A DNA stretch of 64,000 bases, taken from Paranoxybacillus sp035645275 (GTDB lineage Bacteria; Bacillota; Bacilli; Bacillales; Anoxybacillaceae). The first letter of the stretch is position 1. Each line of letters begins with the position of its first letter. The translations under genes and the position numbers were made by a program. The stretch is from contig DASQMX010000023.1 in assembly GCA_035645275.1 (NCBI GenBank), positions 1 through 64,000 on the forward strand. The letters run 5' to 3'. This document shows positions 24,165-33,808 of the stretch, one piece after another. The notes under the pieces are model-generated. The model saw only the letters and a list, made by a program, of their open reading frames with translations, was not told where the DNA came from and searched no databases.

Positions 24165-24620
24165 ATGAATAAAACGTTTGATCGTTACGCAAGCATCCTA
24201 TTTCTTATGATTGGTGCAGCGTTTATGTTGGAAAGTTTTAGAATTGCTAAAAGTGCTTATGGAAGCAATGTAGGACCAAATGTGTTTCCGTTTCTTTTAG
24301 GGTTGATGCTCGTTTTGCTTAGCATCAAGCTTTTACTCGAAACGTTGAAGTACAATGCTGGCCATTTGTCAAAAAAGAAGTTGCAATACAAAAAATTTTT
24401 AATTATTTTAGCAGCTGCTATTCTTTATGCCATGTTACTTGAACCATTGGGATATGTGGTGACGACTTTTCTTTTCCTTATTATCGGATTTCAAACGATG
24501 GAAAAAGGCAACTTGTTAAGAACGGTATTCATAGCAGGGGCGTTCTCCTTTGGTGTCTATTATGTATATGTAGAAATTTTGCAAGGAACTTTACCAGGTT
24601 GGCCAGTTTGGTTTAGTTAG
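24165..24620 (+). CDS. tctB: Tripartite tricarboxylate transporter small membrane subunit
   Basis: A 151-residue protein with four hydrophobic segments, the size and layout of TctB. The conserved start region has RIAKSAYGSNVGPNVFPFLL, and the end has LQGTLPGWP. TctB assembles with the large subunit TctA in the membrane. ATG at 24165 follows AAAGAGGTG; the upstream in-frame ATG at 24144 has no good site. A hairpin repeat separates it from tctC. Confidence 0.88.
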   Translation: MNKTFDRYASILFLMIGAAFMLESFRIAKSAYGSNVGPNVFPFLLGLMLVLLSIKLLLETLKYNAGHLSKKKLQYKKFLIILAAAILYAMLLEPLGYVVTTFLFLIIGFQTMEKGNLLRTVFIAGAFSFGVYYVYVEILQGTLPGWPVWFS

Positions 24621-24637
24621 ACAGGGGGACGAGGGCG

Positions 24638-26169
24638 ATGGATGTAATCAATTTCTTGTTAGACGGATTTCAAACAGCATTGTTGCCGCACAATTTGCTT
24701 TTTGCATTCATAGGCGTATTAATAGGGACGGCCGTTGGGGTATTACCAGGTATAGGGCCGATGAGTGGAGTTGCTTTGTTAATCCCTGTAACTGCATCGA
24801 TGACAGGTGGATTAGAGCCAGCTGAAGCGGCAACAAGTTCGATTATTTTACTTGCGGGTGTTTATTATGGTGCGATGTATGGGGGCTCAACGACTTCCAT
24901 CTTATTAAATACACCCGGTGAATCTTCTTCGGTGGTTACGACATTAGATGGTTATCAGATGGCGAAGCAAGGGAGAGCGGGCTCAGCCCTTTCGATTGCG
25001 GCAATTGGTTCATTTTTTGCTGGAATAGTAGCGCTCATTGCACTTACACTTCTTGCCGAACCGCTTTCTGAAGTTGCATTGAAATTTGGACCGGCTGAGT
25101 ATTTTTCACTCATGCTGCTTGGGTTGGCGGCTGTGAGCGGACTTGCGGGAAATTCGATGACAAAAGCATGGATGATGACGGTTTTTGGTTTATTGCTTTC
25201 GACAATCGGGATCGATGCAGTATCTGGTGTGGCTAGGTTTACGTATGATATTTCTGTCCTTTACGGTGGCTTAGAATTTCTCACAATCGCTGTAGGTTTA
25301 TTTGCTCTCGGTGAAGTATTTAAAGCCATTCTTCATAAAGAACAAAATGAAGGAGAAGTTGCTAAAGTCGGCAGAATCCTCCCTTCGAAACAAGAGTTGA
25401 AGGAAAGTTCAGGGCCCATCGTTCGGGGCTCTTTGTTAGGGTTTTTCGTTGGTGTATTACCAGGTGCTGGAGCTACGCTTGCTTCCTTTTTCTCTTATAT
25501 TTTAGAGAAAAAAATCAGTAAAAATCCTGAGAAATTCGGAAAAGGGGCGATTGCTGGAGTCGCTGCTCCGGAGTCAGCCAATAACGCCGCCTCTGGTGGT
25601 GCGATGATTCCATTATTAACACTCGGGATTCCCGGTTCAGGAACAACTGCTATTTTAATGAATGGGAGCGCTCATTATGTATAACGTACAGCCCGGTCCG
25701 CTTTTATTTGATGAGCATCCAGATGTTGCTTGGGGATTAATTGCAAGTATGTTCATTGGAAATCTCATGTTATTAATTTTAAATATGCCTTTAGTAAAAG
25801 TATTTGCGAAAATTATCGAGACACCTCCGAAGTATTTAATTCCGATTATTATTGCCATTTCCATTTTCGGTGTATATGCCGTTCAAGTAACGACATTTGA
25901 TTTGCTTCTGTTAATTGGCTGTGGTTTAGCCGGGTACTTGTTAGCTTCTAATGATTTTCCGCTCGCACCCGCTTGTACTCGGGCTGGTGCTTGGGCCAAT
26001 GATTGAAAATAACATGAGAAGAGCACTCACTGCTTCAAACGGAGACTTTATGGTATTTGTCGAAAAGCCAATTTCTCTTGCTTTTATTATCATGGCACTT
26101 TTATGGATTATTGTACCGATTTTGCTTAAATTAAGAGGAAAAACGCTAGTTGTTAGCGAAGAAGCATAA
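24638..26169 (+). pseudogene. tctA: tctA, broken by two frameshifts
   Basis: The large 12-TM subunit of the tripartite tricarboxylate transporter, about 505 residues when repaired. The first frame runs through VGVLPGIGPMSGVALLIP and GIPGSGTTAILM, then goes out of frame at a duplicated AATG (25657-25664). Removing four bases restores GALIMYNVQPGPLLFDEHPD. A second shift lies in a CCC run at 25968-25970, after which PLVLGLVLGPMIENN continues to the normal end. Two separate lesions argue for real decay, although sequencing error is not excluded. Confidence 0.88.
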
Positions 26170-26232
26170 GAAATGGAAAAAGACTTGCTGCCTTAGGTAG
26201 TTAGTCTTTCTTTTATTTATCCCGTTCTAATT

Positions 26233-26349
26233 GAGGAAGTCTCAAAAGCCAAGTGTCAGATCCCTCAACCATATAGGATATAAAAACGGATAAAAACACT
26301 ATATATTGTGGATTTCACGTGAGGTCAGACACTTATGAGTCAGTCTCAC
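26233..26349 (+). repeat. GTCAGAC hairpin repeat, copy b
   Basis: Left arm GAGGAAGTCTCAAAAGCC, right arm TATGAGTCAGTCTCAC, with CACGTGAGGTCAGACAC just inside the right arm. Starts 64 bases after tctA. Confidence 0.7.
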
Positions 26350-26404
26350 TAGAAGTGCGATAAGTTCAACTAACATAGACCCCAGCTGATGAAGTTTCAC
26401 TTTA
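26349..26404 (-). repeat. Second palindromic repeat, short copy
   Basis: From CTAGAAGTGCGATAAGTT onward, 28 bases are the exact reverse complement of 30957-30984, and GCTGATGAAGTTTCACTTTA continues the match with a shorter centre. Directly abuts repeat copy b. Confidence 0.75.
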
Positions 26405-26424
26405 TTGAACATCTGGAGGAGCTT

Positions 26425-27768
26425 ATGAAACTGCAAAGTAAGTTGATTTTAATTATATGTTCACTTATTCTGTTCGTTATTTTATTTTTAGAATTATTAT
26501 TCCAGTAAATGTTATCCGTTACTTTAAAGGAGCAAATCGGCTTAAGAGCTTTGAGCGTGGCAGAAGCGGTTGCTTCTAGTCCAACTATTAAACATGCATT
26601 TAAAGAGAGGGAGCCATCGAACATGATACAACCATATGCTGAAAAAGTTCGTCAGAGAACTGGTGCAGAATTTGTTGTCGTTGGCAATACGGAAGGAATT
26701 CGCTATTCTCACCCCATTCCTGAACGAATCGGCAAGAAAATGGTCGGTGGAGATAATGATGCTGTTCTTTCAGGAAAAGCAGTTGTTAGCGAGGCCGTAG
26801 GGTCGTTGGGACCTTCGATAAGAGGAAAAGCTCCTATTTTTGACGATAACGGAAATGTCATTGGAATTGTTTCGGTTGGTTTTCTGATTGAAGATGTCCA
26901 AGCGCTCACATGGCCCTACCAATTGAAAGTTTTGATGACCGGGATTATTGCATTGACATTGGGAGTGATCGGTTCCATTGTGATTGCCCGCGGAGTGAAA
27001 AAAGCCATTCATGGTTTAGAGCCAAAACAAATCGGATTACTATATCAAGAAAAACAGGCAATCCTTGAGGCAATAAGAGAAGGAATCGTTGCGATTAATG
27101 CTGATGGAATGATTACGATCGCTAACCCGACAGCGGTGTCAATATTAAATGTACCCGAAAAAGATATGGTAGGAAAACATATTCTTGATATCGTTCCAAA
27201 CTCAAGGCTATTGGAAATCATCAAGACTGGGAAGGTAGAATATGATGATGAAATGTTAGTAGGAGAACAAATTGTCATTACGAATCGCATCCCTATTGTT
27301 GACAAAAGTGGCGCTGTCATTGGTGCTGTCTCAACGTTTCGGAATAAATCGGAGCTTTATCATTTAACTCGAGAACTTGCACAGGTGAAAAGTTATGCTG
27401 AAGCACTTCGGGCGCAAACGCATGAATTTTCTAATAAATTATATTTAATTTCAGGTCTTATTCAGCTTGAACAATACGATGAAGCACTTGAATTAATTAC
27501 AAAAGAATCGAACATTCAACAAAATTTAATTCGATTTATTATGGCTGAAATTCCCGATCCAATTATTGGAGGGTTATTAATTGGTAAATTCAATCGGGCG
27601 AATGAATTAAAAATCAACTTTGATATTCATCGTGAAAGCAGCTTCAAAGATGTCCCGGAAAAAATGAACCGAGATCATCTTGTGACCATTATCGGAAATA
27701 TTATTGATAATGCTATGGAATCGGTTTTACAAAATCATCGAAAATTGATTATATTATTAAACCGGTAA
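26425..27768 (+). pseudogene. CitA/DcuS-type sensor histidine kinase, interrupted and truncated
   Basis: From ATG 26425 (after GGAGGAGC) the frame reads a first membrane helix (KLILIICSLILFVILFLELL) and then a TAA at 26506-26508; the same frame continues as the sensor domain (GAEFVVVGNTEGIRYSHPI), a second membrane helix, a PAS domain (about 27040-27340) and the phosphorylation helix with AQTHEFSNKLYLISGL. It breaks off after the N-box (IIGNIIDNAMES); the G-boxes of the ATPase are missing. Such kinases sense citrate or C4-dicarboxylates, fitting the tct genes upstream. Confidence 0.88.
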
Positions 27769-28136
27769 TGTTGGATCGGTTTAAAGAGACATTAAATAGA
27801 TATAAAGAGTATTATCATACAATGAATCGATTGATGGATGAAAAAGAAACAATAAATCAAGATGAAATCGATAAATTGATTGGTAAAGAAAACAAAGAGA
27901 GCGTCGATGAAGACCTTCCGAAAGGAATCAATCGATTAACACTTGATAAGGTGATTGATGTTATCAAGAAGAATAAAAAGGGAATGACAGCGGAAGAGGT
28001 AGGGCAGCAAATCGGGGCGAGCCGGACAACAACGAGAAGGTATTTAGAATATCTTGTTTCTATCTCCCTTGTTACGGCTGATATATCGTACGGATCCGTT
28101 GGAAGACCGGAGAGAATCTACAAAATAAAGGAATAG
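27744..28136 (+). pseudogene. C-terminal part of a CitB/DctR-type response regulator
   Basis: Directly after the truncated kinase, in another frame, the text IDYIIKPVMLDRFKETLNRY is the end of a receiver domain (the conserved Lys-Pro) and its linker. A helix-turn-helix with MTAEEVGQQIGASRTTTRRY and a normal end follow. The phosphoacceptor part of the receiver is gone. A single deletion removing the kinase ATPase end and the receiver start explains the fusion. A 122-residue DNA-binding fragment could still be made from ATG 27768, but without a ribosome binding site. Confidence 0.85.
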
Positions 28137-28349
28137 ATTTTTAAGATTGATTTTTGGAATAGGGAGGCGACTTGTTACATAAGGGGACTCCTCTAAAGAA
28201 AGTTGGTCAGTGTCATGAATAAAGAGGGGAATATTCGCTAGATAGGATATTGCATGTTCAATAACGAAATGAGAAATCATGATAGTGTCCCCCCCCTTTG
28301 GAAATGTGTTTTTAGGTCAATGTATACCATTTCCAAGGTGGTGGATTTT

Positions 28350-28700
28350 TTATGCGTCCATTAGGCGCTTTGTATCATGTTCGGTTAAAGAATAAATTTT
28401 TTTCACTTTTTCTCTAAACTGCTCAATATAAACAAACCGTGCTTCACGTAACACTTCTTTTCCATCGACATATAAAATCATCACTGGTGCAGTAAAGATG
28501 GAAAGATGACCGGCAATTTCCGGGACGTGATCGACGTTGGTAAAAGCTAGTTGAATCTTTGGAAAATCAGCGATGACTTCTTTTATTTGTGGCAATAAGG
28601 CATGGCATACACTACAATTGGTTTTCGATATATATAGAAACGCTAGATGGTGATTTTTCACAAAATGATCGATTTCTTCGATTGAAAATAGTTCATTCAT
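28350..28700 (-). CDS. Thioredoxin family protein
   Basis: A 116-residue thioredoxin-fold protein without signal peptide. The active site is TNCSVCHALLPQ, that is Cys-Ser-Val-Cys rather than Cys-Gly-Pro-Cys, and the cis-proline is in FTAPVMILYVDGKE. It resembles YdbP/YtpP-type small thiol proteins of bacilli; the partner is unknown. GGAAGGAG precedes ATG. A single-gene unit facing away from glnQ. Confidence 0.87.
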   Translation of the reverse strand: MNELFSIEEIDHFVKNHHLAFLYISKTNCSVCHALLPQIKEVIADFPKIQLAFTNVDHVPEIAGHLSIFTAPVMILYVDGKEVLREARFVYIEQFREKVKKIYSLTEHDTKRLMDA

Positions 28701-29306
28701 TGCTAGTCTCCTTCCATAATGTGATTTTCATCAATTGAATCTAGGCAAAGAGATTTTATAACTATCCATTTCGCTCAGTCAACAATCTCCTTATATTATT
28801 TTTCGTAAACACCATTTGTATACATTTCTGTTAAGTTATAAACAACATTGTCAAGTGAGAAAGGGACATCTTGCTCAACCAGTTCTCACGTGTACATTTC
28901 ATTGTCATAAAAGCATTCTTTTGTATTTTGATTGCTTATATGTCAATTAAGGAATTAGTTCATGTATATCCTTCGATGACATCTGTAAGTTAATTCCTCA
29001 ACATTTTGCTTTCTCAATCTATTCCTCCTCCTTTGTTAAGCCTAAAGAGAATCAAAATTTCTCCAGTGTGTTTCAACACAGCGACCCCCTCTTATTAAGT
29101 TTTTTATTGTTGTTTCATGTAGATTTCAGTAGATTTATAATTACAATTAATTCAGAAAAAATAAAGTTTTTAAAAAACAAACTCTATTAAACAATATTGT
29201 TGATTTTTCATTACTGCTGAGCATGTTCAAAAGCGTGAATCACCGCGAAAATAGTTATTTGCTAACGGGGCCGGGGCCAAAAGTAAAAAAGGAAGGGGGG
29301 TTTTCT
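28701..29306. other. Long intergenic region before glnQ
   Basis: About 600 bp. It holds the divergent promoters of the thioredoxin and glnQ units and, at 29229-29258, the second copy of the 30-bp repeat. I searched for a TnrA box (TGTNAN7TNACA) and saw no convincing one. No gene recognised. Confidence 0.4.
29229..29258 (+). repeat. 30-bp repeat, copy 2
   Basis: Core GTGAATCACCG then GAAAATAGTTAT, 28 of 30 identical to 19182-19211. It adds an open extension to the glnQ frame that is not part of the protein. Confidence 0.6.
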
Positions 29307-30035
29307 TTGATTAGTTTTCATCAAGTCAATAAACATTATGGAAACTTTCATGTCCTCAAAGATATAAACCTTCACATCAACCAAGGGGAAGTAGTAGTTA
29401 TTATTGGGCCATCTGGTTCAGGAAAAAGTACGCTCGTGCGCTGCATAAATCGACTTGAAACGATTACAAGTGGCGAATTGATTGTCGACAACGTAAAGGT
29501 AAACGACAAAAAGACGGACATTAACAAACTGCGGCGCAATATCGGTATGGTGTTTCAACACTTTAACCTTTATCCGCATAAAACGGTTTTGCAGAATATT
29601 ATGCTGGCGCCTACAAAAGTGTTAGGCATTTCTGAGAAAGAAGCAAAAGAAACGGCGATGTATTATTTAGAAAAGGTAGGAATACCTAACAAGGCTAATG
29701 CTTATCCATCAGAACTATCAGGCGGACAACAACAACGTGTAGCGATTGCCCGCGGATTGGCAATGAACCCTAAAATCATGCTGTTCGATGAGCCAACTTC
29801 AGCGCTTGATCCAGAGACGATTGGCGAAGTGCTTGATGTAATGAAAAAGCTGGCAAAGGAAGGAATGACGATGGTAGTTGTTACTCATGAAATGGGCTTT
29901 GCTCGTGAAGTAGCCGATCGTATCGTTTTCATGGATCAAGGAAGAATTCTCGAGGAAGGACCGCCTGAGCAGTTTTTTGCTAACCCTCGCGAAGAACGGG
30001 CTCGTCTGTTTTTGAGCAGAATTCTTAATCATTAA
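29307..30035 (+). CDS. glnQ: Glutamine ABC transporter ATP-binding protein
   Basis: The ATPase of a polar amino acid ABC importer. Walker A is GPSGSGKST, the signature is LSGGQQQRVAIARGL, Walker B is KIMLFDEPTSALDP and the switch His is in VVVTHEMGFA. The start is TTG at 29307, six bases after GGAAGGGGGG, giving 242 residues as in GlnQ; the longer frame from 29223 runs through a repeat. First gene of glnQHMP, the B. subtilis order, which supports glutamine as substrate. Confidence 0.93.
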   Translation: MISFHQVNKHYGNFHVLKDINLHINQGEVVVIIGPSGSGKSTLVRCINRLETITSGELIVDNVKVNDKKTDINKLRRNIGMVFQHFNLYPHKTVLQNIMLAPTKVLGISEKEAKETAMYYLEKVGIPNKANAYPSELSGGQQQRVAIARGLAMNPKIMLFDEPTSALDPETIGEVLDVMKKLAKEGMTMVVVTHEMGFAREVADRIVFMDQGRILEEGPPEQFFANPREERARLFLSRILNH

Positions 30036-30060
30036 CCAAAGAAAAAGGAGGATGTTTTGT

Positions 30061-30915
30061 ATGAAATGGAAAAATGTATGGAAAAAAGTGATTGGCATTG
30101 GACTTACTGCTATGCTTAGTGCCACCATGTTAGTAGGATGCAGCGGTGGAACGGAAACGGGAGGAGAAGACAAAACGAAGGAAACGAGTACAACGGAAGG
30201 CAATACGTTAGAGAAAATTAAAGAAAGAGGCAAACTCATCGTTGGCGTTAAATATGATTTAAATCTTTTCGGGTTAAAAGATCCTAAAACAGGAAAAGTA
30301 GAAGGTTTTGACATTGACATCGCCAAAGGATTGGCCAAGAAAATTCTTGGTGATGAAAACAAAATTGAACTGAAAGAAGTAACTTCTAAAACGCGTATTC
30401 CAATGTTGAATAACGGGGAAATCGATGCGATTATCGCGACAATGACAATTACAGAAGAGCGGAAGAAGGAAGTTGACTTCTCTGATGTCTATTTCATGGC
30501 TGGTCAATCATTGCTTGTGAAAAAAGACAGCAAAATTAACGGTTTGAAAGATATTAAAAAAGGTGTAACCGTTTTAACCGCAAAGGGCTCTACGTCCGCA
30601 CAAAACATTCGTGAAAAAGCGCCTGAAGCGACCGTTTTAGAATTTGAAAACTATGCGGAAGCATTTACAGCATTAAAAGCTGGACAAGGTGATGCATTGA
30701 CAACAGATAACGCGCTGCTCTTTGGTATGGCGAAGCAAGACTCTAATTATCGAGTAGTTGATGAAACATTTACAGAGGAACCTTATGGAATAGCTGTGCG
30801 AAAAGGCGATAAGGAGTTTTTACAAGTGATTAATGAATATCTTAAAGAGTTAAAAGAAAGCGGCGAATATGACAAAATCTATGAGAAATGGATTGGCGAA
30901 AAGCCGAAGCAATAA
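30061..30915 (+). CDS. glnH: Glutamine ABC transporter substrate-binding lipoprotein
   Basis: A 284-residue family 3 solute-binding protein. ATG 30061 (AGGAGG nine bases upstream) gives a lipoprotein signal with lipobox LVGC. The mature part begins after a Thr/Glu-rich linker with GKLIVGVKYDLNLFGLKDP and has the family signature GFDIDIAKGLAKK and the DFSDVYF region. It captures glutamine outside the membrane. A 205-base gap carrying a palindromic repeat separates it from the permease genes. Confidence 0.92.
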   Translation: MKWKNVWKKVIGIGLTAMLSATMLVGCSGGTETGGEDKTKETSTTEGNTLEKIKERGKLIVGVKYDLNLFGLKDPKTGKVEGFDIDIAKGLAKKILGDENKIELKEVTSKTRIPMLNNGEIDAIIATMTITEERKKEVDFSDVYFMAGQSLLVKKDSKINGLKDIKKGVTVLTAKGSTSAQNIREKAPEATVLEFENYAEAFTALKAGQGDALTTDNALLFGMAKQDSNYRVVDETFTEEPYGIAVRKGDKEFLQVINEYLKELKESGEYDKIYEKWIGEKPKQ

Positions 30916-31027
30916 AGTGCAACTTCATCAGTGGGGCGGTTCTTTATCCCCCGCTGATGTTAGTTGAACTTATCGCACTTCTAGCGTCCGTTATTTTCCA
31001 CCTGTAGAGGTGGGAGTCTTACGGACG
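30914..31027 (+). repeat. Second palindromic repeat, long copy, inside the gln operon
   Basis: AAGTGC...GCACTT enclose CATCAG/CTGATG and GGGG/CCCC pairs (30916-30980). A second hairpin follows with CGTCCGT/ACGGACG outer and CCACCT/AGGTGG inner arms (30986-31027). The first part recurs inverted at 26349-26404. The structure recalls the subterminal hairpins of IS200/IS605-type elements, but no transposase is present. Confidence 0.7.
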
Positions 31028-31120
31028 ATGAGAACGGGATAAAGAATTTGTAAGCAAATGAGCGGATTCCCTGCCGCTCATTTGCTTCTTCCTAAAGAGA
31101 AAAGGGGGAGCGACAACACG

Positions 31121-31774
31121 ATGCTTGATTTTTCAATTATTGTTGAGCATTGGGATATGTATATGCAAGGCTTTGGCAACACAGTGAAAGCAATCAAGCT
31201 TGCTTTATTGGGCAGCTTACTGATAGGAATCGTGATCGCTGTATTCCGGATTGCCCCAGTAAGACTGTTCAATTGGCTCGGGGCGGCATACGTTGAATTT
31301 ATCCGAAATATACCACTGATTCTAGTTGTATTTATTTTTTTCTTTGGGTTCCCGGCGCTCGGAGTTCGTTTAGATTCGTTCACTGCTGGAACTTTAGGGC
31401 TTACTGTTTACACTGCAGCTTTTATCGCTGAAGTGATTCGTGCGGGAATTCTTTCTGTTCCTAAAGGGCAGATGGAGGCAGCGCGTTCTTCAGGTCTTAC
31501 CTATTTACAGGCAATGCGCTACATTATCTTGCCTCAAGCGATCAAACTTGTTATTCCACCGCTGGGCAATCAGTTTATTAACCTAGTAAAAAACTCTTCC
31601 GTACTGGGAGTTATTGCTGGGCTTGATTTAATGTATTTCGGGGACTTAATTTCATCGGAAACGTTTGTTACGTTTGATGTTTACATTTTTGTAGCAGTGT
31701 TTTATCTCGTCTTAACCGTTCCACTAAGCCTCGGCGTCGGTTTTCTCGAGCGTCGTTTGGCAAGAAGACGATAA
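31121..31774 (+). CDS. glnM: Glutamine ABC transporter permease
   Basis: A 217-residue HisM-type permease with five membrane segments. The ATPase-contact (EAA) loop is GQMEAARSSGLTYLQAMRYI. ATG at 31121 lies ten bases after AAAGGGGGAG; the frame upstream to 31058 belongs to the intergenic repeat region. It forms a heterodimer with the next protein. Order after glnH matches B. subtilis glnM. Confidence 0.92.
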   Translation: MLDFSIIVEHWDMYMQGFGNTVKAIKLALLGSLLIGIVIAVFRIAPVRLFNWLGAAYVEFIRNIPLILVVFIFFFGFPALGVRLDSFTAGTLGLTVYTAAFIAEVIRAGILSVPKGQMEAARSSGLTYLQAMRYIILPQAIKLVIPPLGNQFINLVKNSSVLGVIAGLDLMYFGDLISSETFVTFDVYIFVAVFYLVLTVPLSLGVGFLERRLARRR

Positions 31775-31789
31775 AGGGGGGGAGATAAA

Positions 31790-32440
31790 ATGGATTTTAT
31801 TGGCGCATACTCTCCGATTCATCTTAAATTTTTGCTTGAAGGTTTTTTAGTTACGCTTGAAGTAGCATTTATATCGATTGTGCTCAGTTTTGCGATTGGA
31901 ATTGTTATAGGAGTGTTGCGTTACGCGCGAATCCCTGTCGTTGCTCAAGTTTTGGCGGTAGGGGTTGAGACGATTCGCAATCTTCCTCTGTTATTGATTA
32001 TTTTCTTTACCTACTTTGCTTTGCCTGAAGTAGGTTTGAAACTGGATAAATTATATGCGGCGATTTTGGCGCTTGTCATTTTTGAATCAGCGATGCTGTC
32101 AGAAATTGTACGAAGCGGATTAAATTCGATTGAAAAAGGACAAATTGAAGCAGCGCGGGCATCTGGCCTCACCTATATACAGACGATGTGGTACATTATA
32201 CTGCCGCAAGCATTGCGTCGCATGGTACCGCCAATTGTAAGCCAGTTTATCTCTTTATTAAAAGACACGTCGCTGGCTGTAGTCATTGCTTTGCCAGAGC
32301 TGATGAACCATGCGCAAATTATTAATGGAAGAAATGTCAACTATGTCATTCCTATTTTCCTGCTCGTTGCTCTCATGTATTTTACAGTGAATTATTCGTT
32401 GTCCTTGGTTTCCAAACGATTAGAAAACAAACAATTATAA
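31790..32440 (+). CDS. glnP: Glutamine ABC transporter permease
   Basis: The second permease, 216 residues, same fold as glnM, with EAA loop GQIEAARASGLTYIQTMWYI. Only 15 bases after glnM, with AAAGGGGGG before ATG. Together with GlnQ, GlnH and GlnM it completes the importer. A terminator-like hairpin follows before the glnKL regulators. Confidence 0.92.
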   Translation: MDFIGAYSPIHLKFLLEGFLVTLEVAFISIVLSFAIGIVIGVLRYARIPVVAQVLAVGVETIRNLPLLLIIFFTYFALPEVGLKLDKLYAAILALVIFESAMLSEIVRSGLNSIEKGQIEAARASGLTYIQTMWYIILPQALRRMVPPIVSQFISLLKDTSLAVVIALPELMNHAQIINGRNVNYVIPIFLLVALMYFTVNYSLSLVSKRLENKQL

Positions 32441-32467
32441 ATATTTTAACTTTTTGTATTGCTAAAT

Positions 32468-32518
32468 CTCCATTTCTTAATATAATTTATTATAATTAGG
32501 AAATGGAGTTATTATTTT
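32468..32518 (+). terminator. Terminator-like hairpin between glnP and glnK
   Basis: CTCCATTTC and GAAATGGAG pair across an AT-rich loop, followed by TTATTATTTT. The loop also contains TATAAT-like sequence, so it may overlap the glnK promoter. Confidence 0.6.
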
Positions 32519-32539
32519 CTAGTGTAAAAGGGGAAGTCC

Positions 32540-33808
32540 ATGCGTGATCGTCTATTGTTGTTGCTAGTGATTATGCTAGCTACTGCTTTTTTTGGGGAAA
32601 TGAAAGTGACTCCATTTGGTGGTACGTTTCGATTTTCGTTGGGAAGTGTTGCCTTCTTTTTCGGATTGTTATGGTTTCATTCCGTTCCTACTCTTTTGGC
32701 TGGTTTTTGTACGGGAGTGTTTATTACAGGATTTCGGGTTGCCATCGATGTAATAATAGAAAATCTATCATGGTACGAAAGTCTATTGACTCATTTTCCG
32801 GCTGCTTTTTATTACTTTAGTTTTGCTTTGTTTGTTTATTTAATGAGGACGTGCCAATATACGGAGTTTCCGATTCGGGTAGGATTGATTGGAGCGACCA
32901 TTGATTTTGCTTCGAACATTATTGAACTATCGATTCGACAACTCATGGGCGAGTCGCCACTCATTATAAAGGAAACTATTTTTATGTTGCTTTTGTTCGG
33001 CATCTTACGCAGTTTCTCTGTAGTGGGATTGTACAATATTTTATCGATTCGCCAAATAAAAGCTTTAGGAGAAGCGCGACGGCAAGAACTCGAACGCCTT
33101 GTGATGATTAATACAAGTCTTTATGAAGAAGCGTTCTATTTACGTAAGTCGATGACACATATGGAGGAAATTACGCGGAAAAGCTACGAGCTTTATACAC
33201 GTCTGCTCGAGTCGGAAAAAGTAGAGCCGAGCATGGCTTTGTATATTGCTGAACATGTACATGAAGTGAAAAAAGATTCGCAACGAATTTTAGCTGGTTT
33301 GTCTAAGTTGATATGTCAAAAGGAATTTGCCTTACGCATCAATATTGCTGAACTTTGTGGAATGGTCGTCCGCGCCAATCAAAAATATGCGGAACTCTTA
33401 GGAAAATGTATTCGTTTTGAAAAAAAATGTAGTGTGAATTTGTTTACCAATCAGATATATGCTCTTCTTTCAGTGTTGAACAATTTAGTAGCTAACTCAG
33501 TGGAAGCGATTTCATCTTCAGGCTGGATTGAACTGCGGGTAGAACTGGAAAAAGGCGAAACCGTGTTTTATGTGATCGACTCTGGACCGGGAATTCCAAG
33601 AGAAGACTGGGATTGGGTGTTTCAACCAGGATTTACTACAAAATATGATGAACAGGGTAACCCGTCGACAGGAATCGGTCTAACGCATGCGAAAGAGATT
33701 GTTGAAAGTTTAAATGGACGCATACAATTAACCCATGATAATTCCGATAGAACGCAATTTGAAGTAAGAATACCAACTGACCAACTACTTCGAGAGGAGG
33801 AGGTCTGA
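32540..33808 (+). CDS. glnK: Sensor histidine kinase GlnK (glutamine two-component system)
   Basis: A 422-residue membrane kinase. Residues 1-175 carry about five to six membrane segments of the 5TM-5TMR type. The phospho-His helix is around YIAEHVHEVKKDSQRILAGL, and the ATPase has NNLVANSVEAI (N box), DSGPGIP (G1) and STGIGLTHAKEIVE (G2). B. subtilis GlnK senses glutamine with GlnL and controls glutamine uptake or use genes. Here glnKL directly follow glnQHMP, which strengthens the assignment. The stop overlaps the glnL start. Confidence 0.9.
   Translation: MRDRLLLLLVIMLATAFFGEMKVTPFGGTFRFSLGSVAFFFGLLWFHSVPTLLAGFCTGVFITGFRVAIDVIIENLSWYESLLTHFPAAFYYFSFALFVYLMRTCQYTEFPIRVGLIGATIDFASNIIELSIRQLMGESPLIIKETIFMLLLFGILRSFSVVGLYNILSIRQIKALGEARRQELERLVMINTSLYEEAFYLRKSMTHMEEITRKSYELYTRLLESEKVEPSMALYIAEHVHEVKKDSQRILAGLSKLICQKEFALRINIAELCGMVVRANQKYAELLGKCIRFEKKCSVNLFTNQIYALLSVLNNLVANSVEAISSSGWIELRVELEKGETVFYVIDSGPGIPREDWDWVFQPGFTTKYDEQGNPSTGIGLTHAKEIVESLNGRIQLTHDNSDRTQFEVRIPTDQLLREEEV

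Noticed and set aside
28701..29306. TnrA box upstream of glnQ
   Set aside because: Expected from B. subtilis but no TGTNAN7TNACA match was found by eye.
30914..30985. Hairpin after glnH taken at first as a simple terminator
   Set aside because: It lacks a T-run directly after the stem and its sequence recurs inverted at 26349-26404, so it is better described as a repeat.
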